A DNA stretch of 64,000 nt, from contig LWTK01000046.1 in the NCBI GenBank assembly GCA_003326205.1, forward strand, positions 434,001 to 498,000. Reading direction: 5' to 3'. Shown one piece after another: positions 27,284 to 35,886 of the stretch. Source of the DNA: Nostoc sp. ATCC 43529 (GTDB lineage Bacteria > Cyanobacteriota > Cyanobacteriia > Cyanobacteriales > Nostocaceae). Below the pieces are notes generated by a model that was not told where the DNA came from, did no database searches, and worked only from the letters and a program-made list of their open reading frames with translations. A program made the translations under genes and the position numbers. The stretch's first letter is position 1. The number at the start of each line of letters is the position of its first letter.

Positions 27284-28036
27284 TTATTTACCTGTTATGG
27301 GGGTATCTATGCTATCAGTTTTCAGTTGACCATCTTCCATATAAATGATGCGATCGGCAATATCGAGGATGCGGTTGTCATGGGTAACTAGCAAAATTGT
27401 ACAGCCTTGCTCTTTTGCTAACTTCTGCATTAATTCCACAACATCGCGTCCGGATTTTTTATCAAGTGCAGCAGTTGGTTCATCTGCTAAGACAATCTTA
27501 GGATGGCTGACTAAAGCACGAGCGATCGCCACACGTTGTTTTTGCCCTCCAGATAGTTTTTCTGGATAGTAATCTACCCGTTCTCCTAAACCGACTGTTT
27601 CCAAAATGGCGATCGCTTTAGCATCGATATCCTGATTCAAAAAATCTTCATGCAATTCCAGAGACATTCGCACATTTTCTTTAGCTGTCAAAAAAGTCAT
27701 CAAATTATGCGCCTGAAAAATATAGCCAATATTACGACGCAGCTTCGTTAACTTCTGCTTTTTAGCACCGCGAATTTCCTCTCCTAATATTTTAAGACTA
27801 CCATCTTGAGCAGAACGCAAGCCACCCATTAGCGTCAACAAAGTAGTTTTTCCCGAACCTGAGGGGCCAGTCATAATGACGATTTCCCCGGCATTAATCT
27901 CCAAATTAATATCGAATAATACTTGTTTGCGAAGGGCACCTTCACCAAAATAGTGGTTGAGGTTATTCACAGAAATCACAGGTTCTGAAGCAGAAAATAT
28001 CGAATTGGAATTTAGTGGTAAAGATTTTTTTAACAT
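27284..28036 (-). CDS. devA: ABC transporter ATPase, DevA-like
   Basis: A 250-residue MacB/LolD-type ATPase. All motifs are present: Walker A GPSGSGKTTLLTLM (about residue 57), the Q-loop in GYIFQAHNLM, the signature LSGGQKQRVAIARAL, Walker B IVLADEPTAALD, and the H-loop LVTHDNRI. DevBCA in heterocyst-forming Nostocales exports envelope glycolipids as a tripartite system with TolC; homologues with other substrates exist in the same genomes. It is the last gene of the leftward order tetR, devB, DUF2834, devC, devA. A repeat of about 165 bases separates it from devC, which is unusually long for an operon of this type. Family firm, heterocyst role inferred from the gene set. Confidence 0.9.
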   Translation of the reverse strand: MLKKSLPLNSNSIFSASEPVISVNNLNHYFGEGALRKQVLFDINLEINAGEIVIMTGPSGSGKTTLLTLMGGLRSAQDGSLKILGEEIRGAKKQKLTKLRRNIGYIFQAHNLMTFLTAKENVRMSLELHEDFLNQDIDAKAIAILETVGLGERVDYYPEKLSGGQKQRVAIARALVSHPKIVLADEPTAALDKKSGRDVVELMQKLAKEQGCTILLVTHDNRILDIADRIIYMEDGQLKTDSIDTPITGK

Positions 28037-28201
28037 ATTTTATGGGGTATTGGGCATTGAGCATTGGGCATGGGGCATGGGGCAAAGGGCAAGGGGCAAG
28101 GGGCAAAGGGCAAAAGAAAGATCCCTGCTTTTACCTTTTCCCTTTTACCTTTCCTCAAGGCGTTGCCATCTCCCCATGCCCCATGCCCAATGCCCCATGC
28201 C
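28037..28201. repeat. Low-complexity hairpin repeat between devC and devA
   Basis: GGGCATT and GGGGCAA/AGGGCAA units at the left and CCCCATGCCCCATGCCCAAT at the right are able to form a long stem. It lies inside the dev operon, where it could affect mRNA stability or the devC/devA ratio. Confidence 0.65.
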
Positions 28202-29368
28202 CTAAAATACATCAGCAGGATCGGCAGATCGCAGCTTTCGCATAGCGATCGCCCCAGAGAAACTACACATGATCAAGGTCAAAATCCAGACAGATATCGC
28301 TCGTTCGAGCTTCATAAAAAGAGGTAGCATCGTTGCAGTGTAAGCAAGTTGATACAAGCCAGCAGAAAGGATTAATCCAGGAATAAAACCTAAAATCGCT
28401 AAAAACAATGCTTCTTGAAATAAAACCCCTAAGAGATAGCCATCAGTGTATCCCATTGCTTTGAGTGTGGCATATTCTGGCAAATGATCGGAAACATCTG
28501 AATAAAGGATTTGGTAAACAATAACAATACCAACAATGAACCCGACTCCTGTTCCTAAACCGAAAATGAAACCAATGGCAGTACCGGCTTCCCAGTATTT
28601 TTTCTCGATTTGGGCAAATTCTTCTGGGGTGAGGACTTTGACATCTTTAGGTAGTGCTGCGGCAAGTTGCGATTGCACTTTCTGGGGATCGGCACCCTGT
28701 TTGAGAGTTATTAATCCTACTGTGATGCGATCGGGTTTACTATTTGGGAATAGTTCCGCAAAGGTGGAGTCACTGGTGATCACATTACCATCAGCAGCAA
28801 AGGAGGCACCATCAGTAAACAAGCCTTTAACGGAGACAAGTTTATCATTCAGTTCTGTCTCTAACTTGCCTGTTTGATTAAAAATATCGGCAACTGTTCC
28901 GTATTCTGGCCGCCCAGCTTGGTCAAACAGAACTTGATACAACTGTTTGAGGTGGTGCTGATTTTGTTTGATTTCGGCAGATTTAAATGCGGGTTTTGTA
29001 GGATCGATACCCCAAACTAAGATGGTGCGATCGAGACGTGTTTCTGGATTTCGCCACTGTGCGCTGCCGATGTAGACAGAATTCACTGACTGAATACCCT
29101 CGAAACCCAATACTTGGTACAGTCGCTCTCTGGAAAAATTTTTCACAGAGAACAGAGTTTGAAATTGGGGATTAATCAAAACTAAATCCGCCTGTAAATT
29201 GCGATGGGGTTTGATGGCTGCATCAAACAGCGCACTTTCAAATCCTAACTGAATGAACATCAGTAAATCGGCAAAAGTAATACCTGCCACTGCAACAGCC
29301 AGACGCGTTTTTTCTTTCATCAACTGCCGCCATGCTAGAGGCGTTTTACGAAACATTTTGGAAAACAT
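28202..29368 (-). CDS. devC: ABC exporter permease, DevC-like (FtsX/MacB fold)
   Basis: A 388-residue permease with an N-terminal membrane segment (LAVAVAGITFADLLMFIQLG), a large extracytoplasmic domain (about residues 45-260), then three C-terminal segments of the FtsX type (GFIFGLGTGVGFIVGIVIV, FQEALFLAILGFIPGLIL, and a third near WILTLIMCSFSGAIA). It ends with RKLRSADPADVF, typical of DevC proteins. It pairs with the devA ATPase to push substrate towards the DevB adaptor and an outer-membrane channel. Length and topology match the family. Start ATG at 29368 leads MFSKMFRKTPLAWRQLMKEK, the usual DevC start. Confidence 0.9.
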   Translation of the reverse strand: MFSKMFRKTPLAWRQLMKEKTRLAVAVAGITFADLLMFIQLGFESALFDAAIKPHRNLQADLVLINPQFQTLFSVKNFSRERLYQVLGFEGIQSVNSVYIGSAQWRNPETRLDRTILVWGIDPTKPAFKSAEIKQNQHHLKQLYQVLFDQAGRPEYGTVADIFNQTGKLETELNDKLVSVKGLFTDGASFAADGNVITSDSTFAELFPNSKPDRITVGLITLKQGADPQKVQSQLAAALPKDVKVLTPEEFAQIEKKYWEAGTAIGFIFGLGTGVGFIVGIVIVYQILYSDVSDHLPEYATLKAMGYTDGYLLGVLFQEALFLAILGFIPGLILSAGLYQLAYTATMLPLFMKLERAISVWILTLIMCSFSGAIAMRKLRSADPADVF

Positions 29369-29386
29369 ATTATATTGAATAAATTT

Positions 29387-29722
29387 TTAGTAAGCTACTA
29401 TGTCAGCTTGCTGTTCAAGCTGGCGCTGTCGCATTAACAGAAATAAGGGAAGACCTAAGGAAACGCCAACCAGAAGATTACAAACAACATAAATCCAGAG
29501 ATTTTGCATTTTCAGGCGTGTACCTTCTATAAATACAAATGTCCACAATACTAACGATGAAACAATAACATCCATGCCAAAAAATCCGGAAATTTTGTTA
29601 GCAAAGAGTTGCTCAAAAAATAACTTTATATCAAGACCATCCTCTAAGATAAATGGAACAAACTCTGAGTAAGGTAGAACAAAGCCAACTATACAAAGCA
29701 GAAGGTATATAAGTTTAACCAT
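29387..29722 (-). CDS. DUF2834-type small membrane protein inside the dev operon
   Basis: From ATG 29722 the protein has 111 residues (an upstream ATG at 29767 is open but adds an unusual leader). Three hydrophobic segments are visible: LIYLLLCIVGFVLPYSEF at the start, DVIVSSLVLWTFVFIEG in the middle, and YVVCNLLVGVSLGLPLFLL near the end. The PYSEFVPF and MDVIVSSLVLW motifs fit the DUF2834 family, which has no assigned biochemistry. It lies between devB and devC, only 18 bases upstream of devC, so co-expression is very likely. It may be an accessory of the exporter. Confidence 0.75.
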   Translation of the reverse strand: MVKLIYLLLCIVGFVLPYSEFVPFILEDGLDIKLFFEQLFANKISGFFGMDVIVSSLVLWTFVFIEGTRLKMQNLWIYVVCNLLVGVSLGLPLFLLMRQRQLEQQADIVAY

Positions 29723-29814
29723 GATTGCATTCACCCAAGAGAAAATACATCGCACTAGCTTCACCAAATCAAATAGGAGTCCGATATATTCTGAATTCTG
29801 ACTCCTGAATTCCG

Positions 29815-31119
29815 CTATATTTCAATAGCTGTCTGTACCTGTAAGTTAGTGAAACCTGCAACTCGCTTACTGTCTTTGGGATTGAGGCGAATTTTCACTT
29901 CAATGACTCGGCGATCGAGGTTTTCACCAGGCTGGTTGCTAAAAACGTTTTGTCTAATGACTTGGCGACCAATTTGGGCAACGGTTCCTCGCACTTCTCC
30001 TACAAATGCCTGACCGGTAATCACTGCCTGTTGTCCTAATTTCACTTTAGCGATGTCGCTTTGATAGACTTCTGCTACTGCCATCATTTGGTCGTTTGCC
30101 GCTAACTCTGCAATGCCAGAGCTACTAATTTTTTCTCCGACTCGCGTGTGAATTTTGATGATCTGTCCGGCCATTGGTGCTTTGATGTAAGCTCCAGCTA
30201 ACTCGGTTTCGGCATGTTTGAGTGTGGCGATCGCATTTTCAACTTCTGTCTTAGCAGCGGCCACATCCACATCTCGAACTTCTGCAATACTGGTGAGTGT
30301 GGCTTTGGCTTCGCTGACTTGTTTGTTCCCGGTGGCGTTGGTGCGGGCGAGTGCTGCTTTGGCTTCAGACAGTTGTTTGCTTGCGGTGGTGTTAATTCGG
30401 TTGAGAACTGCTTTGGCTTCGTCTAGTTGCTGTTTGGCAGTTTCTACAGTCAAGTTTTTACTGTCATACAAAGAATTAGAAACTGCTCCTTGGGAATATA
30501 GCTGCTGATAGCGTTGATATTCAGCTTCGGCATTTTTCAATTCTGCCTCTAGTTTCTTAATGGTTGCTTCTTGGGCGATTTTATCTCCTTGCCATTGTGC
30601 TTCGATGCGGGCGATCGCTTCTTGTTGTGCTGTGATATCTCCCTCTGATTGGGCTTGCAGGCGTTCAACACTTGCTTGCTGGGCTTTGATTTCTCCTGCT
30701 TTGGCTCCGGCTTGGACTTGAGCTAGTTTAGCTTGGGCGACTTTGACTTGTTTTTGGGCTTGGAGGACGGCAGTTTGCAAGCGATCGCGGGCGTCTAAAA
30801 TTGCGATGGTTTGCCCGGGTTGAGTGCGATCGCCTTCTTTGACTAAAATTTGGGCAACGCGATCGCCATCCAAAGCCAAGGGCGCAAACAAGCTAATTAC
30901 TTCGGCTTCTGGTTCTAATCGCCCTAAGGCAGTGACTTTTTGACTCTCTGGTGTAGTTTCTATCGGCTCAGATGAGGCAGTTTGATTAACTTGTCCAAAT
31001 TGAGAAACTCCATAAAAAATAATTCCACCTGTAATTGCAGTAGCCGTAATTACTAATGCAATTAACCCTTTATTCCCGGCTTTGAACGATACGTTTTTAA
31101 CCATCTCTTTTGTTTTCAT
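29815..31119 (-). CDS. devB: DevB-like membrane fusion protein of the ABC exporter
   Basis: An HlyD-family adaptor of 434 residues from ATG 31119 (a start at 31176 is also open). An N-terminal membrane anchor (LIALVITATAITGGIIFYG) is followed by ALGRLEPEAEVISLFAP, the start of the DevB-type barrel region. A long helical hairpin at about 110-320 is rich in Ala/Gln/Glu (three near-copies of an EAKA(V/A)L unit), and the other half of the lipoyl domain is at AGAYIKAPMAGQIIKIH. The C-terminus NLQVQTAIEI is typical. The order devB, DUF2834, devC, devA is leftward, and the TetR gene is 170 bases upstream. Confidence 0.92.
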   Translation of the reverse strand: MKTKEMVKNVSFKAGNKGLIALVITATAITGGIIFYGVSQFGQVNQTASSEPIETTPESQKVTALGRLEPEAEVISLFAPLALDGDRVAQILVKEGDRTQPGQTIAILDARDRLQTAVLQAQKQVKVAQAKLAQVQAGAKAGEIKAQQASVERLQAQSEGDITAQQEAIARIEAQWQGDKIAQEATIKKLEAELKNAEAEYQRYQQLYSQGAVSNSLYDSKNLTVETAKQQLDEAKAVLNRINTTASKQLSEAKAALARTNATGNKQVSEAKATLTSIAEVRDVDVAAAKTEVENAIATLKHAETELAGAYIKAPMAGQIIKIHTRVGEKISSSGIAELAANDQMMAVAEVYQSDIAKVKLGQQAVITGQAFVGEVRGTVAQIGRQVIRQNVFSNQPGENLDRRVIEVKIRLNPKDSKRVAGFTNLQVQTAIEI

Positions 31120-31290
31120 AAATTTTGTCTTTGCCAGACAATTTTGGTTTTTATGTTTTCCAAAAAATTCGAGCATCGATTTCCAGCAGTCTCAAATTTT
31201 CCAGACAGGTTTGGATTCATTCCACGAATAAATCCTGGGAGTTATACATCAAGTAATCATTGGTATTGATCGCAAATTAATTTGAGATAA

Positions 31291-31866
31291 TTAATTGCTA
31301 GATTGCGGCAAATATGCCGTCAACATTTTGCCTAATAATGCACATTGTTCAATGAAATCAACTGTTTCATCACCCCATAACTTCTCCAGAATTAAACCAT
31401 TGACAAAACTCAATACAAAGGAAGCTAGCACTGGATCTTGAACGCCCAAAAAATCATAAACAGCCTGCTGATACTGCTTGTTAGTATGTTTAAAAATACT
31501 AGTATTCTGTATAACATTAGTCTCTTGATGCTGGCAAAAATCAATCCAAATATAAGTCCACTTCACAAAATAATCTTCATTGTTCACTAGATATCTTCCT
31601 AGTGCTTCCATTGCCTCTTGTAGTGTTTGCGCTCCTTCCAATTCAGCTAAAGCTGCACTTACATCTTGCTCGCATATCTCTTGGGCTAGTTGCTCAAATA
31701 AACTTTGTTTGCTAGGAAAATAGTGGTACAACGTCCCCGTGGAAACCCCTAATCCTTCAGCAATTTGGCGCATAGTAATCGAACCATAACCTTTTTCGGC
31801 AAATAAATCAAAGCACTTTTTGAGCAGTTCTTTACGATACTGCTCATGGTCAACAATTTTAGGCAT
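31291..31866 (-). CDS. TetR-family repressor of the dev operon
   Basis: A 191-residue regulator. The N-terminal HTH contains LFAEKGYGSITMRQIAEGLG and STGTLYHYFPSKQSLFEQL, the standard TetR recognition region. The C-terminal ligand part is helical and ends with FIEQCALLGKMLTAYLPQ. Members of this family repress promoters close to their own gene until a small ligand binds. A palindrome 20 bases upstream of the start is a good operator candidate, so it probably represses itself and the downstream devB-DUF2834-devC-devA genes. This differs from the classical devBCA control by NtcA and may mark a stress- or drug-responsive paralogue. Confidence 0.9.
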   Translation of the reverse strand: MPKIVDHEQYRKELLKKCFDLFAEKGYGSITMRQIAEGLGVSTGTLYHYFPSKQSLFEQLAQEICEQDVSAALAELEGAQTLQEAMEALGRYLVNNEDYFVKWTYIWIDFCQHQETNVIQNTSIFKHTNKQYQQAVYDFLGVQDPVLASFVLSFVNGLILEKLWGDETVDFIEQCALLGKMLTAYLPQSSN

Positions 31867-31886
31867 GGTTCAATTTATTTATATCG

Positions 31887-31896
31887 AACGGTCGTT
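31887..31896. promoter_or_regulatory. Probable TetR operator
   Basis: The palindrome AACGGTCGTT lies 20 bases upstream of the tetR start codon, inside ATCGAACGGTCGTTATA. The form AACGNNCGTT is frequent in operators of AcrR/TetR regulators. Position suits autoregulation. Confidence 0.65.
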
Positions 31897-32521
31897 ATAT
31901 TTTATATAAACAAATTGATCCCCCCTATGTCAAGTTATGACTAATTGATTTAAATCGAGCATCAGTTACAGTTTAATCTAGTTTCCTGACGCATATAATA
32001 CTTATTACTATTTTTGTCCTTACTTACGCAGAAAAACAAGAATTATATTAATTTTTTTTATATAATATTCTGATTTGATTCATAAACTGTAAAAAGCAAT
32101 AGGCAATAGGTAAGAAGTATTTTTTTGCCAGCACTCAGTACATAGTTGTTAAAAATAAGAGTTTGAGGGAATCTTAAGCAGTATCTGTCTTACAAAAATT
32201 CCTATCGTCCAGCCATGAATAATATTTTTTGCTCAATAAATATTGTCTAATTTCCAATATCGATCAAATATACAGAACTCGTATTTGATTGCATCAGGAC
32301 TTACGCAACTGGCACAGGCGATCGCTAATTACTGGTACTTTAGTACTACATAAGTGACGTAACTGGCATTTGAAGAGAGAAAAGTTAACACTTCGGTTAC
32401 TCTGGGATAATGTGAAAGAGGTAGTAGACAGTAATGTTAATGGTTACATATCTGGCTACAAGCCAAGACGGCAAGTTGACTCACCTCTTGCCTTCTCTCA
32501 ACGATAAATTTTCTTACCCAC
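31897..32521. other. AT-rich spacer, partial repeat copies, no gene supported
   Basis: Contains the left copy of a 19-base repeat (32298-32316), a similar degenerate piece at 32350, and a stretch of 15 A/T bases near 32045. It holds the tetR promoter region. No frame with support on either strand. Confidence 0.4.
32298..32316 (+). repeat. 19-base inverted repeat, left copy
   Basis: GACTTACGCAACTGGCACA; its exact reverse complement lies at 35086-35104. The two copies flank the two leftward glycosyltransferase genes. Confidence 0.85.
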
Positions 32522-33319
32522 CTACTTGTATCTACGCCAAATCGCATTGCTCTGTACTTTCTGGATAATAACTTGTTTTAAAACTCGGTAAAAAAATAAA
32601 GGATTGCCAATAATGTAACGATCCCAAAGACGAGTAGGTTCAGTAATTAAACGTGTTAACCACTCAAACCCATTATCTGTTAGCCAACGTGGGCCACGAT
32701 ACACAGAATCAGTATAAAAATCTAGGCAAGCACCTAGTGGTAGAAAAACGCGAGTTTCCATTTTATCAAAGTTATCTAAAATCCAACGTTCTTGTAATGG
32801 CATACCAAAGCCAATATATAAAACATCAGGTTTAAATTTATTAATTTTTTCAATCACAGCATCACTATTGATGCCAGATTTATCAAAGTAACCATGATGA
32901 CCGCATATACGTAAATTGGGTGCGATCGCTAGTAATTTTTTAATTGCTTTGTCTGTAACTCCTGGTTGTCCAGCCAGTAAAAATAAAGAAATATTTTGTT
33001 GTTCACAAGCTAATGCTAAAGATTCTATATAATCAGGGCAAGTCATGCGATGTAAAGATTTCATCTGATAGCCCAAAAATTTTGCGCCTAGCAAGACACC
33101 AAACCCATCACAAAATACCAAGTCAGCCTTATTTATAAAATTTCGATACCAAGGTAATTGATAGGCAAAGTTTATAGCCCGGACATTAACATTAGCGATT
33201 ACAGTTTTTTTGTCAACTTTACCAGCCTCAACTATATAGCTGATTAAATCTTGTACGGTTAATTGATGAAATCTTACATCTAAAACTTTAACTTCAGGAA
33301 ATTCTTTTATTGTTTCCAT
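32522..33319 (-). CDS. WecG/TagA/CpsF-family glycosyltransferase
   Basis: A 265-residue enzyme of the GT26 family (WecG/TagA), which transfers a sugar such as ManNAc or ManNAcA to a lipid-linked intermediate in surface polysaccharide synthesis. Visible marks: VKVLDVRFHQLTVQDLISY, the acceptor loop KADLVFCDGFGVLLGAKFLG, the LAGQPGVTDKAI motif, and the conserved VLYIGFGMPLQERWILDN and FLPLGACLDFYTD blocks near residues 165-215. Length is right. It probably acts at the cytosolic membrane face. The next leftward gene upstream is a GT4 glycosyltransferase, 300 bases away. Donor and product are unknown. Confidence 0.9.
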   Translation of the reverse strand: METIKEFPEVKVLDVRFHQLTVQDLISYIVEAGKVDKKTVIANVNVRAINFAYQLPWYRNFINKADLVFCDGFGVLLGAKFLGYQMKSLHRMTCPDYIESLALACEQQNISLFLLAGQPGVTDKAIKKLLAIAPNLRICGHHGYFDKSGINSDAVIEKINKFKPDVLYIGFGMPLQERWILDNFDKMETRVFLPLGACLDFYTDSVYRGPRWLTDNGFEWLTRLITEPTRLWDRYIIGNPLFFYRVLKQVIIQKVQSNAIWRRYK

Positions 33320-33616
33320 ATACAGCAGTTTTCATTTGCATAAGTTAGAGAGTAATCGCTGCAAGAGGCAGGAGGCACAGGACAGGAGCGAAAAGAAGAA
33401 TTTCTATATTTAATAATTCTCCAGTTGTGTACCTTATTTATTTGCAAAGTGATGTATCTACCTTGCTTGGGCAAAAACCATAGGTTAAACCATGTCTACT
33501 TTGAAACCCTTAGTCTTTTGAAAATAGAGTTTTATTTCCAAATCCTAGACTCTTTTCTGTTAATAGTTCCCATTCCCTTTTAAAAAACTCCAGTTCTCTA
33601 TTTGGACGAAGTTTAG
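33320..33616. other. 297-base spacer between glycosyltransferase genes
   Basis: Contains a G-rich AGGCAGGAGGCACAGGACAG piece and otherwise AT-rich sequence. No gene or clear terminator. Confidence 0.35.
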
Positions 33617-34684
33617 TTAATTAGATTCAGTAAGAGCTGAATGATAAATTTTAGATAAATAAGTCATGTATTGATTAATATCAAAGGACTGGACACTTTT
33701 TCTAGCATTTCTTCCCAGCCTTTGCCTTAATTCATAATCCTTAATTAGAAGCTGCATTGCTAACAATAGCTCTTCAACTTGTCCTGGTTGAACGAGTAAC
33801 CCATTTTCTTCAGAAATTACAAGTTCAGGAATACCTCCAACTGGTGTAGTAATAACAGGTAATTCCCAACTCATAGCTTCTAATAATGCCATTGGTAAAC
33901 CTTCATTATAAGAAGGTAGTATAAAAACATCAGCCTTTTCTAAAAGTGCATCCCGTTGCGGCTCATCCACCCAATTTAAAATAGTAATGCAATCACTTAG
34001 TTGAAGATTATCAACTAAACTTCTAGCTCGTTCTCCTTCTCCATCACCTGCCATAACTAATTGTGTGTTTTGTCTTTGTTCAGCTGGAATTGCTGCAAAT
34101 GCTTGAATTAAATCAAAAGCTCCCTTGCGTTCTCCAATTCTGCCCAAGAATAAAAAATTAACTTTTTGAGTCAGAGGACGTTGAGAAACTTTTTGAGGAA
34201 ACTTCACTGGATTAGGTAAAATATAAACTTGTTCTGCTTTTAAACCCAGGTTATCAATATAGTATTTTCTCCAGTTATTTGATAAAACAATAAAACGATT
34301 AGATTTACAAAATATCCAACTCAATACAGTTTTTATAAAAGGTGGCAAGTGTGCATAAAATATGTGAAAATCAGCACTATGCATATGAATAATGACTGTT
34401 TTTTGAAACATCCAAGCAATCATAGTAGTAATAGCCTGACGAAAAGCACTACCACGTTCAGAAACATGGATATGAACAATATCAACCTTTTTTTGTAGAA
34501 TTTGCCAGCATAATCTTCCTAAAGCTTGGACAAAAACTAGTATTTTACGTAATGTTGAACCATTAGGCAAAGTAGGTATGTGGTTAATTTGCAAGTCAGC
34601 AGGTGCTTGTTGAAGTATCAGTTTTTCAACTGAAACTATACCACCTTGTCTATCTAAACTTTCTCCTAGCATTAAAATTTGCAT
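33617..34684 (-). CDS. GT4 glycosyltransferase
   Basis: A 355-residue GT-B enzyme. The N-terminus MQILMLGESLDRQGGIVSVE is the Rossmann strand with a GG acceptor loop. A junction near residue 170 leads to the second domain with NFLFLGRIGERKGAFDLIQ, followed by the family EX7E motif region ILPSYNEGLPMALLEAMSWE and PVITTPVGGIPELV. These are standard for nucleotide-sugar binding in retaining GT4 enzymes. It is likely involved in exopolysaccharide or sheath synthesis together with the WecG-type gene downstream. The start ATG 34684 is preceded by an AT-rich spacer of about 680 bases. Confidence 0.9.
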   Translation of the reverse strand: MQILMLGESLDRQGGIVSVEKLILQQAPADLQINHIPTLPNGSTLRKILVFVQALGRLCWQILQKKVDIVHIHVSERGSAFRQAITTMIAWMFQKTVIIHMHSADFHIFYAHLPPFIKTVLSWIFCKSNRFIVLSNNWRKYYIDNLGLKAEQVYILPNPVKFPQKVSQRPLTQKVNFLFLGRIGERKGAFDLIQAFAAIPAEQRQNTQLVMAGDGEGERARSLVDNLQLSDCITILNWVDEPQRDALLEKADVFILPSYNEGLPMALLEAMSWELPVITTPVGGIPELVISEENGLLVQPGQVEELLLAMQLLIKDYELRQRLGRNARKSVQSFDINQYMTYLSKIYHSALTESN

Positions 34685-35365
34685 TTTATGGATACCCTTA
34701 ATATCAAATTATGAACTTGAAAAACTGCATTAGTATTACACTTAAATTTCTCGATAATTACTTTTTAAAGTGGATTGAAATAAGTGGTAACACTTATGTA
34801 AGTTACTGTCTTATGTACTTGATAAATCTGTCAATTCATCGTTACAAATAGCAACATATTTACATTTTTATATAGTTATTAAATCTAATAATAAAGAAAC
34901 TGGATTTTACTAGCTTTTACTGATTAAGCATTGTTAAGTGAAATTACTACAGATGCCAATATGATTTCTTTGAATGCAAGCTTTCCGGCATTGGCAAGAT
35001 TCAACACCAGTTAATTGTTTGAGTTCTCGATGAAACTTTACTTTTGACTTGTTTTAATACATATGTCCTATTCTTCTCTCTTGACTGTGCCAGTTGCGTA
35101 AGTCGTGTGCATAAAAAATTACCTAGAATTAGAAGAGGCTTATTGCCTATTGCTTGCTTGTAACGCTTGGCACACCACGTAAATCAATTGAAAAATCTCA
35201 GGCCAAATTATAGTATTTTATATGTTGATTTTACGTAACATATAATTGACAGCCTAAGTATATACACAATACAATCATTATTGTTAGAGCTAAAGATAGA
35301 GTAAATTAAAATAATTTACCCAAAAAATAAAGACAAGCAATATACAAATAATTTGGATAAAAGAA
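34685..35365. other. 681-base AT-rich spacer between divergent genes
   Basis: Likely promoter region for the leftward glycosyltransferase and the rightward exported protein. It contains the right copy of the 19-base repeat. No supported frame or RNA gene was seen. Confidence 0.4.
35086..35104 (-). repeat. 19-base inverted repeat, right copy
   Basis: Reads TGTGCCAGTTGCGTAAGTC, the exact complement of the copy at 32298-32316. Spacing between the copies is about 2.8 kb. Confidence 0.85.
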
Positions 35366-35716
35366 ATGAACACCAAAATTATTGCTTTCTTGGGAATTAC
35401 GGCTGCCTTTGCAAGCTTAGGAAGCCAAGTTTACGGGCAGTCCTCACCATCAAACCTAAATACCCAACAATATACAATAACTGGAGATTCTCTAGTTGGG
35501 ATTGATAATAGAACAGCCGAAGATGACTTTAGAAGCTTTTTTGAGCAAACTAATCCATCCAATTCCAACACTAATCGCACAGACAATAAAACTCGGACTC
35601 GAATACGCTTTAACGAATCATTATCACTGCCAGAAAGTTCAGTTCTTCTAACACCTGCTCAGTCTGGAAATGATAATGATGGATTGCAAGTACAGTTAGA
35701 TCTAACCGGAGAATAG
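35366..35716 (+). CDS. Small exported hypothetical protein
   Basis: A 116-residue protein with a signal peptide at residues 1-24 (MNTKIIAFLGITAAFASLGS, then QVYGQ). The mature part is rich in Asn, Ser, Thr and Asp (SNSNTNRTDNKTRTR), without cysteine, and ends in LQVQLDLTGE. Such low-complexity small secreted proteins are frequent in Nostocales. There is a reasonable AAAGAA purine stretch before the ATG at 35366. It stands alone between an AT-rich spacer and the phosphatase gene. No function can be given. Confidence 0.6.
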   Translation: MNTKIIAFLGITAAFASLGSQVYGQSSPSNLNTQQYTITGDSLVGIDNRTAEDDFRSFFEQTNPSNSNTNRTDNKTRTRIRFNESLSLPESSVLLTPAQSGNDNDGLQVQLDLTGE

Positions 35717-35886
35717 TTAAGTATAAAAGTTAACTCTATAATCCTCGTAATTTGTCAGCTAGCAACAACTAATGACCAATGACAAATGACAAATGACTAA
35801 TTTTAATAATCCGCTTTCTGTAGTAGATAATTGTGCAATCATTTTGCAGTAAAATTAGTCGTCTAGATACAGGAGGGCTTTTTGCG

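Noticed and set aside
28015..28245. Glycine/proline-rich frames on both strands between devC and devA
   Set aside because: Entirely made of GGGGCAA/GGGCATT repeats; no real coding pattern.
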